A stretch of DNA of 64,000 bases from Apostichopus japonicus (GCF_037975245.1 NC_092576.1:44447111-44511110), one strand, 5' to 3'. Shown: positions 48,601 through 59,254, counted from the stretch's first letter. Numbers and translations: made by a program. Notes: generated from the sequence alone by a model not told the origin.

Positions 48601-51255
48601 AATAGCCCTCCAAAAATACTCCACCTTTTCATGGTCAACATAGGCAACTATGTTAACGTTACCAACTAATTTTCTACAAAAACGAATGTGCGGCTGAGTC
48701 TATAAAAATGTTTTGCCTCATACAATCTTTCTCAAACTTTTACCATCTGTTTAACAATTTATTAGCTATGTTCCCATGAAACAACTGGAGTGGTCCGGTC
48801 CTCACACTAGGAGTAATAGACCCCCAAAGTTACTCTATCTTATCATGTTCAACACAGTTTACACCGTTACCGGTATACACATTAAATTTTCTTCAAAAAC
48901 GAATGTGCGGCTGAGTCTATAAAAATGTTTTGCCTCATACAATCTTTTTCAAACTTTAACCATATGTTTAACAATTTATTAGCTACGTTTCCATGAAAAA
49001 AACTGGAATGGTCCGGTCCTCACACTAGGAGTAATAGACCCCCAAAGTTACTCCATCTTATCATGTTCAACACAGTTTACACCGTTACCGGTACACATTA
49101 AATTTTCTTCAAAAACGAATGTGCGGCTGAGTCTATAAAAATGTTTTGCCTCATACAATCTTTTTCAAACTTTTACCATATGTTTAACAATTTATTAGCT
49201 ACGTTTCCATGAAAAACCTGGAGTGGTCCGGTCCTCACACTAGGAGTAATAGACCCCCAAAGTTACTCCATCTTATCATGTTCAACACAGTTTACACCGT
49301 TACCGGTATGAACATTAAATTTTTCAAAACGAATGTGCGGCTGAGTCTATAAAAATGTTTTGCCTCATACAATCTTTCTCAAACTTTTACCATATGTTTA
49401 ACAATTTATTAGCTATGTTTTCATGAACAAACTGGAATGGTCCGGTCCTCACACTAGGAGTAATAGACCCCCAAAGTTACTCCATCTTATCATGTTCAAC
49501 ACAGTTTACACCGTTACCGGTACACAAACCCATTAAATTTTCTTCAAAAACGAATGTGCGGCTGAGTCTATAAAAATGTTTTGCCTCATACAATCTTTTT
49601 CAAACTTTTACCATATGTTTAACAATTTATTAGCTACGTTTCCATAAAAAACTGGAGTGGTCCGGTCCTCACACTAGGAGTAATGGACCCCCAAAGTTAC
49701 TCCATCTTATCATGTTCAACACAGTTTACACCGTTACCGGTATGAACATTAAATTTTTCAAAACGAATGTGCGGCTGAGTCTATAAAAATGTTTTGCCTC
49801 ATACAATCTTTCTCAAACTTTTACCATATGTTTAACAATTTATTAGCTACGTTTCCATGAAAAAACTGGAGTGGTCCGGTCCTCACACTAGGAGTAATAG
49901 ACCCCCAAAGTTACTCCATCTTATCATGTTCAACACAGTTTACACCGTTACCGGTACACATTAAATTTTCTTCAATAACGAATGTGCGGCTGAGTCTATA
50001 AAAATGTTTTGCCTCATACAATCTTTTTCAAACTTTTACCATATGTTTAACAATTTATTAGCTATGTTCCCATGAAAAAACTGGAGTGGTCCGGTCCTCA
50101 CACTAGGAGTAATGAACCCCCAAAGTTACTCCATCTTATCATGTTCAACACAGTTTACACCGTTACCGGTATAAACATTAAATTTTCTTCAAAACGAATG
50201 TGCGGCTGAGTCTATAAAAATGTTTTGCCTCATACAATCTTTTTCAAACTTTAACCATATGTTTGACAATTTATTAGCTACGTTTCCATGAAAAAACTGG
50301 AATGGTCCGGTCCTCACACTAGGAGTAATAGACCCCCAAAGTTACTCCATCTTATCATGTTCAACACAGTTTACACCGTTACCGGTACACATTAAATTTT
50401 CTTCAAAAACGAATGTGCGGCTGAGTCTATAAAAATGTTTTGCCTCATACAATCTTTTTCAAACTTTTACCATATGTTTAACAATTTATTAGCTACGTTT
50501 CCATAAAAAACTGGAGTGGTCCAGTTCTCACACTAGGAGTAATAGACCCCCAAAGTTACTCCATCTTATCATGTTCAACACAGTTTACACCGTTACCGGT
50601 ACACATTAAATTTTCTTCAATAACGAATGTGCGGCTGAGTCTATTAAAATGATTTGCCTCATACAATCTTTCTCAAACTTTCTACAGTTGTTTAACTACT
50701 CATTAGCTATGTTCCCATGAAAAAACTGGAGTGGTCCGGTCCTCACACTAGGAGTAATAGCCCTCCAAAAATACTCCACTTTTTCATGGTCAACATAGGC
50801 AACTATATTACCGTTACCAACTAATTTTCTACAAAAACGAATGTGCGGCTGAGTCTATAAAAATGTTTTGCCTCATACAATCTTTTTCAAACTTTTACCA
50901 TATGTTCAACAATTTATTAGCTACGTTTCCATGAAAAAACTGGAGTGGTCCGATCCTCACACTAGGAGTAATAGACCCCCAAAGTTACTCCATTTTATCA
51001 TGTTCAACACAGTTTACACCGTTACCGGTATAAACATTAAATTTTTCAAAACGAATGTGCGGCTGAGTCTATAAAAATGTTTTGCCTCATACAATCTTTT
51101 TCAAACTTTCTACAGTTGTTTAACTACTCATTAGCTATGTTCCCATGAAAAAACTGGAGTGGTCCGGTCCTCACACTAGGAGTAATATACCTCCAAAAAT
51201 ACTCCATCTCATCATGTTCAACATATAGTTTACGATGTTACCGTTACCAACTAAT
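30605..51255. repeat. Satellite array, about 216-bp monomer, about 95 copies
   Basis: About 20.6 kb of head-to-tail monomers of 214-219 bp. Each carries ACGAATGTGCGGCTGAGTC, TATAAAAATGTTTTGCCTC, a CACACTAGGAGTAAT block and, in most, CACCGTTACCGGTA. Two main classes occur: a common class (CCATATGTTTAACAATTTA, CCCCCAAAGTTACTCCATC) and a rarer one (CTACAGTTGTTTAACTACTC, CCCTCCAAAAATACTCCACC, ATAGGCAACTATGTTAACG). Interior monomers are very alike; the first (30605-30735) and last (about 51130-51255) are clearly more diverged. Short ATG frames starting in the TATAAAAATG box are not genes. Confidence 0.98.
46372..50686. repeat. Two ten-monomer higher-order repeats, about 2.16 kb each
   Basis: Marker variants recur every 2.16 kb: the CTACAGTTGTTTAACTACTC class at about 46372, 48528 and 50686; CCATCTGTTTAAC at about 46581 and 48743; CATGAACAAACTGG at about 47263 and 49423. 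A second run with the same period covers about 38157-42100, marked by ACTAAGAGTAATGAAC at about 38648 and 40804 and by rarer-class monomers spaced 862 then 1292 bp, alternating. Confidence 0.85.
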
Positions 51256-51579
51256 TTATAGAATAGATAGAGAGATAGAAAGATAGAGAGAGAGAGGCGG
51301 TGGAAGAGAGATGGGGTACACCCCTCAGTCCAACAAGTTTTCAGTCCGACAAGTTTTCAGTCCTACAAGTTTTCAGTCCGAAAATAAAATACACGTTTTC
51401 AGTCCGAAAATGAAATACACGTTTTCAATCCGACAATGAAATACACGTTTTCAGTCCGAAAATGAGATACACGTTTTCAGTTGGGGAATGAAAGCAGTTT
51501 TAAAGCCATAATATCACCAATAAACGGTGACAGCCCGAGCTGATAGTAAAAAAATCGATTGAATCTTTCGTAATAAGTG

Positions 51580-51581
<2 letters not shown>

Positions 51582-51670
<89 letters not shown>
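51582..51670. repeat. (AT)n microsatellite, about 44 repeats
   Basis: Uninterrupted alternating A and T of about 89 bp inside the foldback element. It is a likely site of length polymorphism and assembly error. Confidence 0.97.
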
Positions 51671-51673
<3 letters not shown>

Positions 51674-51723
51674 GACTCATAATTGACAAATAAGGAGTAA
51701 AGTTTTAGAAAATATATTGCAAT

Positions 51724-51750
51724 TTTCGGTCCCCCTTGGACCTTCGTCAG
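51724..51750 (-). ncRNA. Hammerhead-ribozyme-like core, degenerate
   Basis: On the minus strand CTGACGA is followed by A, a GGTCC/GGACC hairpin and then GAAA. The order CUGANGA, stem II, GAAA is the hammerhead core found in Penelope-like and other small retroelements. Flanking CAATATTG and TTGCAATAT could form a further stem, but no proper UH cleavage dinucleotide fits and one extra A precedes stem II. It is probably a remnant or a look-alike. Confidence 0.2.
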
Positions 51751-52259
51751 CAATATTGTGAGTACAATGAAAAGTACAAAATGTAACTCAATGAAAGTAT
51801 GACGCTAGGTAAGTGTAAATTGCATTCATGGAATTACAACCAAATAAACCATGACTATACAGGAAGCGGATTAAGGAGCGAAAAACGGATTACCTATGTT
51901 TGTAGAACTGATAGTTGTTAAGGGGTCCCAAGTCTTTGTTGAGGCCGGTGATGTGAGACTTAATACAAAAGATTCAATCGATTTCTTTACTATCAGTTCG
52001 GGCTGCCACCGTTTATCTCATTTTCCGACTGAAAACGTGTATTTCATTTTCGGACTGAAAACGGGTATTTTATTTTCGGACTGAAAACATGTATTTTATT
52101 TTCGAACTGAAAACAAACTCGTTTTTTTTCGGACTGAGAACGTGGATTTTATTTTCGGAGTGAAAACGTGTCAGACTGAAAACTCGTTTTTTTTTCGGGC
52201 TAAAAACGTGTATATTATTTTCGGACTGAAAACGTGTCGGACTGACAACGTGTACCCCC

Positions 52260-52911
52260 TCTCAAATTCAAATTAACCCTTTTGCAACTTTTGCCGAAGT
52301 AGCAAAATTTAAGACGATTGCAAGACAAGCTGCATTGAATTGTAATAACAACAGTAAAATTACTACATCAGGCGTGACTTATTGAAGGGATTTACGTTCA
52401 AAGCATCATCAACATTCTCATTTTATATACACATGTGTTCTTGCTTGTATTTCCTTCTACACGATATGTTTATTCATGGCAATCATCAGAACTTCAATAG
52501 TATGTTTAGAGTAACATCTGCTAAACGTTTATCTCCGGACCACTTCATTCTCAAGAACAGAAGGACCGGTATTGAGGGAACATATCTGTTATTGACTTTG
52601 GCGAATTAGCCTGGGAACTTGACTTTAATCGTACAAAGAAGTGAGGTGCGGTTTTAATTTCATGGTGTCCGTTCAAAATGTTGTTTAGGTGGTAAACTTG
52701 CACAATTAACAACGCTTCGTCACCTAATTAGTTACGTGTGCTTACTTACTGTGTGATATCCCGAAAAGTTTTTGGAAATGTTGCGCTGAAAAAACAAAGG
52801 CTAGTCTGTATTTTACTATCGGAAAGGGTGAATATAAAAACAAAGAGGTGAATTCATAACATTTGCTGTATCATTTACATATAGGATTCTTGGCTTGAAT
52901 CTTTATCACTT
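52260..52911. other. No gene recognised
   Basis: Between the foldback element and the inverted satellite relic. A + frame of about 75 codons (52382-52609) has no recognisable domain. Confidence 0.4.
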
Positions 52912-53042
52912 TTGATAGACTCAGCCGCACATTCGTTTTTGGAAAAAATGTAGTTACTATACCGGTAACTATGTAAACTACTGTATATTGAGCAAGATAT
53001 GTAGGAGTAACTTCGGAGGGATATTACTCAAAGTGTGCAACC
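52912..53042 (-). repeat. Inverted, diverged relic of the 216-bp satellite
   Basis: Read on the minus strand this gives GAGTAATATCCCTCCGAAGT, TACTCC, GTTACCGGTAT and AAAAACGAATGTGCGGCTGA, then GTCTAT, in the same order as the satellite monomer but about two thirds of one unit long and clearly diverged. It lies 1.7 kb beyond the array in the opposite orientation. Confidence 0.8.
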
Positions 53043-53327
53043 GTTACACTATCACGTTGGCATAATTTAGAACTGTGTTCATTTTAATTGGGCCAACATG
53101 CCGTTTTTTAAACGCCATGATTATTCCGAAGAGGAAGTTTTGAATAGCATACAGGAAGGTAAGTGCAACGATATGTATTAAAACAATACTTAAAAGAATA
53201 CCATTACAAGAAACAAAAAGTTTTTTTTTACGAGTTCGTCCAGTTGAATTCCAATAGACTGTCCTGATTTTATGGAACGCGAAAAGGACCACAACATATG
53301 ATGATGTTAATGATGATCTCATTTTGT

Positions 53328-53388
53328 ACGATCATGTACTGAAAACTTACGATCACGTACTACAAATACACGATCATGTACTAAAAAT
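53328..53388. repeat. Three copies of a 21-bp repeat
   Basis: ACGATCATGTACTGAAAACTT and two close variants (CACGTACTACAAATAC; CATGTACTAAAAATGC) follow one another directly beside the next transposon. Confidence 0.6.
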
Positions 53389-53393
53389 GCCTA

Positions 53394-54358
53394 CCAGTCA
53401 AAACGTCCCTTTACCAAAACGTCCCCGCTTTTGGTCAAAACGTCCCCGTTGGTCAAAACGTCCCTGTTGGTCAAAACGTCCCCCGTCTATCACATTCATT
53501 CACAATTGTGAATATATATTAATTTTAAGTTATAATTAATAAATCAAGGACTATGTCGGAAAAAAAGTACTCGGAAAAAGCAAAAACAAAGGGACACCGA
53601 ATAAAACCGGGGGAACATCGTGTATATGTTCATTCCAAAAGTAAAAAAAAAACTCATAACCTCTTGTATTCCCTTCCCTTTTATTATCTTATTTTGTTAT
53701 TTTCAAATAATATTACAAAGTAACATTATTAAATATCATTATAATTAGGGAGGGCAGAGACGGGAGAGGGCGCTGGGGGCTTTAGCCGTAGTCCCCCTTC
53801 TAGACCATCCAAAAATAAGAAGGCAGAATAAATTCTGGAAAAGGGTAGAAAAATAGGCCAAGAATCACGAAAATCAAAAATATAAAGTGTCTTCAGAAAA
53901 AAAAAGTAAACGTATGTGCTGTAGAAAAATATAAATTACTTTCATCCAGCTCGTCTCGCATATTCCAAAAGAAACTTGTTGTACATTAAAAAAAAAGTTT
54001 TATTCCTTTCCCTCAATATCGTATATATTTATTCGGAAACCAACTTGTGTTTAAAAAAATCCTATTACACTACAGCCCTCTTGCATTCCCTTTTCTATTT
54101 ATATTATCTTACCAAAGAAAATTATACTCAAATTTTTTTCTTTCTGCACTCATACCCGGCACTTCCCACTCCTAAATACTGTGTTTTCAACCTAAACTAT
54201 ACTTATCCTTACTCTTTGATTTAAACTAGAAACATCCACTATTGCATTCCAACTGATTATAAAAGCGGGGACGTTTTGACTCACGGGGACGTTTTGACTG
54301 CGGGACGTTTTGGTCTTAAAAAAGCGGGGACGTTTTGGTGAAGGGACGTTTTGACTGG
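53394..54358. mobile_element. MITE with CAAAACGTCC subterminal boxes
   Basis: Ends are inverted copies of about 39 bp starting CCAGTCAAAACGTCCCTT and continuing ACCAAAACGTCCCCGCTTTT. CAAAACGTCC boxes recur five times at the left end; GGGACGTTTT recurs five times at the right. The interior is AT-rich without a transposase. A target duplication could not be settled (TA is near both ends but offset by one base). Confidence 0.75.
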
Positions 54359-54664
54359 ATACTCTTACGGGTATGGTGGGCCATTACGTATTACTACCTA
54401 CAAATGCAATGACCCACAGGAGATGCGATGAGGTCGAACATGGTGTGTGACTGGTGACAATCTTGAAAAAGGTTATGGTTAAAAAAAAATATTGGGAAAA
54501 ACTTGGTTCTCAGGCAAAAGTGTACATCTGGTTGGTCATTTTCAAGCCCGAGAAGTGCCTTTTCCGGTGATCTGGGGGGCTATCGAAACCAGAAATTTCT
54601 TGTACGCTGATAGTAATTCGCGCCTCTCGGTTTAGAAAATCCTACGCGCCTGCGCACAAGCAAA

Positions 54665-55015
54665 TGCCCCCCCCCCTCCCCCAACAATATTTGCAACAAA
54701 TCGCTGCCCCTGTTTCTATGGGTTAGAATAAACTGTGATGAAGGAAAGAGTCGGTAAACTCAGAATCGCACCAAGCCCAATTATATGACTTTCCAAAATA
54801 TTCAACCACAGAGTTAGCATATACTTAGGCCGATAAGAATAATCCCCCCCCCCCCCAATATTTGAAACAAATCGCCGCCCCTGCTTCTATGGGTTAGAAT
54901 AAACTGTGATGAAGAAAAGAGTCGGTAAACTCAGTATCGCACCAAGCCCAATTAATGACTTTCCAAACTATTCAACCACAGAGTTATCATATACTGAAGC
55001 CGATAAGAATAAGAG
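54665..55015. repeat. Tandem duplication, about 171-bp unit, two copies
   Basis: Two diverged adjacent copies, each starting at a C-tract followed by ATTTGCAACAAATCGCTGCC or a variant. They share TTCTATGGGTTAGAATAAAC, GAGTCGGTAAACTCAG and TATTCAACCACAGAGTTA. The second copy leaves an open frame of 82 codons with no domain. Confidence 0.8.
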
Positions 55016-56056
55016 TCACAAAGAAAACAGCGCTACAAGGAGCACAAACGATCGATACAATCAGTGCAACAACTTTAGCAAGGAAACTATATTAATTACG
55101 ACAATGTGCCCCAATTTGTTACTATTTATACGAGTTCCTCCCGTTATGCATTAAGTTGAATGAAGGTAACAATCTATGAGGACATGGTAGTCTAGGTTAG
55201 GGATGCACCGGATCCCAATTTTTGGATCCGGACGGAACCGGATTTTTTCATTACACAAGAGAAAATCATTAATAAGAAATAAAAGTATGAAACAAGGAGC
55301 AAATCTTAGGTGAGGTATACGCATATTATAAAGAAGGTGAAACTAAGACCCCATTTATGAGATTAAATATTACTTGAAGTGGTGAAATCTTCATTCTTTA
55401 ATAAAATAACTACAATATAATTGTTGACAAGCTTGATACAGTATGTAAATTTGTTTGCTGGCAAAAATACATGCATACTACTTATGAACATAGGCGTACG
55501 GGACCATTTCAGTTTGGGGGGCAGAACTTTTGTGCCCGAAAGTTCCCGTGACACTATCTAAGCGGAGCGCCACCATCGGTTGGCACGTAGCGTACAAACA
55601 AATTTTTGGCAAACAATGCCTCTCAGATTGCCGGAAACGGCACTTCTGAGGCCTTGCAAGTTGCATCTAAACATTCTTTATTTTATAATCTCACGTTTTA
55701 GAAATTTACACTTCCCCAAAAATTTGGTAAATTAGAAGGAAAAAAAATGGTAACATCACTTTGAAGGGGAAAAATGGGACAGTATATTTTTTAAGCTCCT
55801 ATTTAGTTACCTTATTTATGATTTTAACACAGAACTCAGCTACCTCCAGAAAAACATACATTGTTCAACGACACGTAGGCGGGATAATGTCGCTGTGTCG
55901 GGTGAGACTGCAATTTGTCTCACAAAAAAGTATAAAATATAACAAAGAATATGATAAACATGTACTTCTAGGCTTGTAGGCACTCCTCCCCCCCCTCCCA
56001 CCAGCCATGAAAAAGAAAATGTTTCTTATATACACTCATGTCGGGGATGTCCAGGT

Positions 56057-56702
56057 CAAGGGCGGCGGAAGTACTTTTAATTTGGGGGGGGGGGGGGCAC
56101 CGACATCAAAGGGCACTTTGCATAAATTCGATTGGAATGATACAGCCTTATATTTAGTACCCTTTATATCTTGTATTGTATTATCTTATTTGTGTGTACA
56201 CATCACTCCATCAACGCCCCCCCCCCCCCCCTAAAGGAAAATATGCATACTAGCACTGCAATATCCAATGCGCAAATTGGGAAACAAAGAACATGGTTTT
56301 TTTTGAGACAAAATGAGGTGAAATCATGCTAGTTGCTAATGTAGGAATCTTCCGAATTAGAGTTTTTTCTTGTTAATATCTTAACAAATTTTTTCCATTC
56401 GAAATAGCTTTGAGGGTGACCCCAGAAATTCATTAAAAGTCACGGGCTTAGCCAGGATTTGCAAAGTTGTATGCACGACTATCTGAGCGGAGCGCCACCA
56501 TCGGTTGGCGCGGAGCGTACCATAAAATTTTTGGTTTTACAAACCCCTCAGATGGCCGGAAACGGCCCTTCCCGAGTGTTCATTCTGGTTCCCTGGCCTC
56601 TTGCTAACTTGAGGCACTTTATGTAGAAAAAAAGGCACATTTTTAACCTGAGGAAAAGTGGGGGGCACGTGCCCCCTGTGCCCCCCGGTTCCGCCACCCT
56701 TG
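56057..56702. mobile_element. Inner hAT-like element, perfect 8-bp duplication
   Basis: It starts CAAGGGCGGCGGAA and ends TTCCGCCACCCTTG, an inverted repeat with one mismatch. GTCCAGGT is repeated exactly on both sides (56049-56056 and 56703-56710). It shares with the surrounding element an internal motif, AGCGGAGCGCCACCATCGGT (about 55561 and 56486), so the two belong to related families. Confidence 0.88.
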
Positions 56703-56898
56703 GTCCAGGTATACAATTGACTAGTTAGAAAAAAATTGATCGTGCAAAAAGCGTGGTAGCCCAGATGAACTGCGCTTACGGTGGTGTTACACGGAAATAT
56801 TCGGGCATCATGATGCTAAATAAAGAAAATCATGGAATTGTCGGGCAAAAATTTGAAAAAGATTCGGGCAAGCTACTGCATATTTATATATAAATATA

Positions 56899-57050
56899 TA
56901 TTTCCAGAGGACAAGAAATTCGGGCAAAAGTCCTGAAAAATTCGGCCTGAGAGGAGAAAAAAAAATATATATATATATATTTTTTTTCTCCTCTTAGGCT
57001 GCCCGAAATTTTCAGGACTTTTGCCCGAATTTCTTGTCCCCTGGAAATTT
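56899..57050. repeat. 150-bp palindrome with (AT) centre
   Basis: GGACAAGAAATTCGGGCAAA, AGTCCTGAAAAATTCGG and GAGGAGAAAAAA on the left are matched in inverted order on the right around an AT core. It can fold into a long hairpin. It lies inside the middle hAT-like element. Confidence 0.8.
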
Positions 57051-57785
57051 GGGGGGGGGGGGGGCAGTCTGCCCCCCTGCCCCCCCCCCCGCCTCGTACG
57101 TCTATGCTTATGAAGATACTTGTCTCTGTTTGATAACTGTAGAAAGGTTACTTTTGAAATTGTTTTCATTATCAGCTCTGGATTTAATCGTCTTTGACGA
57201 GAATTAAAGTTATTTTAAGGTTTAAGAATGAACTTTAAGATGAAGTGGTTTTTGTGGAATTGAAAACAATTCAGACGTATTTAACCATATAAGAGATTGT
57301 TTCACACATAAAAATTCAGAGAAAACAATAATGGGAAAGTAAAGATTCAATGGAACAGTAGTTTGACTGATAAGTATATGGTCTATTTTAACTGAACAAT
57401 ATTATTAAACTGATGAAGGCTGCAAGAAATTATTTCACTGCAAACTGTATTTGTTGTATATAACTTCATATTATAACAGTAGTTGTATTATTTTGGTTGA
57501 TCTTTAGAAACAGTGGGTCAGACCATTGAGAAAATTAAATTAAACATGTTAAACCTAATTTTTCCTTACTTTGAATGCTTTTATTAATTTTTGGAAATAG
57601 TTTCCATCGACTTAAGTTAATACCAACACCTTTTTAAGGAATAATTCAGGCCAGATTTTGAACAAGATCCGACCAGATTTTGAAAAAGATCCAGCCGGAT
57701 TTTGAAAAATATCCGACCGGAACCGGATAATTGCTCACTATCCGGCCGGATAGTTCGGCCGGACCGGATATCAGGTTCATGTTTA

Positions 57786-58503
57786 GACTAGGTAGGCCTT
57801 GGCCGATCCTACCTCTTAGGCTACATCGAAAGATACGCCGTATACACCTCGCAAGAAAACCACGACAACTTTAAAGGGAAAAACAATATTTTGCACTTGA
57901 AGATCTGACTTCCCCAAAATGCAGTGATAACGTTTAGACCCAGTACTTCTTAAAACATTGAGATTCCAATAACTGATCAAAAATATTTTCTGAAGAAAAA
58001 CCTTACGATATTTTTCACAAATATTGATCTTTAGATAAGTGCTTCCTCACAATCAAGGAGCCGCCCCGAAATTCGCTCCGCTTACGCAAAACTTCTATAT
58101 ATATAACACGTGGAAAACAGGAGTTTTTACACACATAATTCCCATTGACGTTGGTCACGGAACATAAGTAGGTCATCGACATTCGAACTTGCCCAAGGTC
58201 ACCACACCATGGGAACGACGCAACACATTGAAAATGATGGTACATGTTCCCGCCATCTGGACGCCGAGTGTAAATGTTGGTGTAATATGCAAAATATTGA
58301 TGGTAATGAAAGTTGTGCGCGGTTAAAATTTAACCTATTGCGACACACACAAATTTTGGGAAGCTGTTGTAGAAGTAACTTTTGTATCAAATGTAAAGTA
58401 CTTTAAGGTACTTTAATTTATAAAAGACGGTTTTCTTCAGGTGGTAAGGTGTTTATACGTCTTAATACGTTTCTGTGCGCGTACATATGTCCAGTTGTAC
58501 GTG
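57786..58503. other. No gene recognised
   Basis: Short frames on both strands at 58015-58406 overlap and have no domain. Confidence 0.35.
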
Positions 58504-58947
58504 TATGGCAAGCCATGTGGGACAAACACTGCATAATATATCAGCGTATTAATCGTAAATTATACGCGTATTAATTGGAATATATACGCGTTTATATTAT
58601 TAGCCAATCATATATGGCCCAAATATATCCGGGTATTTATTCGAGTATATACGTATAAATTCGAATATATACACGTATTAATTCGAATATATTCACGTAT
58701 TAAATAGAATACATATGGGGATTAAATCCAACATATGCACGGATTAATTAGAATATACACGAAAACACATTTCCGCTCTTGCTGTGTACATATACCAACG
58801 ATAAATGCTACAGCGGGCTCGTGAGATCGCTCCAAAAAGCGAAACTTTACACATGTACAACACATATATATTTGAATTAATACGCGTATATATTCGAATT
58901 AATACGCGTATATATTATGCGGTGTTTGTCCCACATGACTTGCCATA
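58504..58947. mobile_element. MITE, 444 bp, with possible 6-bp duplication
   Basis: It starts TATGGCAAGCCATGTGGGAC and ends GTCCCACATGACTTGCCATA; the match continues inward through ACAAACACYGCATAATATA. TACGTG directly flanks both ends (58498-58503 and 58948-58953). The interior is a series of TATTAATTCGAATATA and TACGCGTAT-like palindromic words. Confidence 0.75.
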
Positions 58948-59254
58948 TACGTGAGCGTACTGTAGCTTGCGAGTTCGCGAACAATCAGATCTCAAAGTAC
59001 CAGGATGTTGCAGACTCTACGTAATCTCGTGGCGTTGAAACTTTTAGCGCCGAGTAATCTGTTATTTATACATCAGAAATGTAGTGAATACTAGCCATTC
59101 ATATCGCCGGATACATCGGGGGTAACAATAGTAGGATTACGTTCGCGGTTTATGATTCGACTGATCGTAAGTTGTGTTGTTATTTCGCGTACAGACAAAA
59201 TAAACACGGGAATTGATACGCGATTTTTGCCAGTAATTTAATTTTCAGTTGATA

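Larger units (their letters stand above)
51312..52259. mobile_element. Foldback element with long inverted repeats
   Basis: Left arm about 51312-51575 and right arm about 51965-52259 are inverted copies. Ends share GGGGTACAC / GTGTACCCC. Next come many TTTTCAGTCCGAAAATGAAA boxes in one orientation, answered by CATTTTCGGACTGAAAACG in the other. The inner parts match too (GACAGCCCGAGCTGATAGTA versus TACTATCAGTTCGGGCTGCC). The loop holds an (AT)n tract and a short unrelated segment. No transposase and no clear target duplication were seen. Confidence 0.75.
55489..57106. mobile_element. Middle hAT-like element, perfect 8-bp duplication
   Basis: It starts CATAGGCGTACGGG and ends CCTCGTACGTCTATG, an inverted repeat with one or two mismatches. 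CTTATGAA is repeated exactly on both sides (55481-55488 and 57107-57114). A poly-G/poly-C zone lies near the right end. It is inserted in the outer element and itself carries the inner one. Confidence 0.85.
55198..57785. mobile_element. Outer hAT-like element of a three-level nest
   Basis: It begins TAGGGATGCACCGGATCC and ends GATATCAGGTTCATGTTTA; the last 16 bases read in reverse complement match 12 of the first 16. Flanks GTCTAGGT (55190-55197) and GACTAGGT (57786-57793) are an 8-bp duplication with one mismatch. CCGGATCC/CCGGCCGGAT boxes crowd both ends. No transposase frame is seen; much of the length is the younger insert at 55489-57106. Confidence 0.7.

Noticed and set aside
31203-51074. 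ATG open frames of 68-74 codons within the satellite
   Set aside because: They start at the same TATAAAAATG or nearby ATG of individual monomers, are present only where a monomer lacks a given stop, and have no domain.
30605-51255. CENP-B-box in the satellite monomer
   Set aside because: Only the ATTCG part of the consensus occurs (ATTCGTTTTTGAAG on the minus strand); the required A and CGGG positions do not match.
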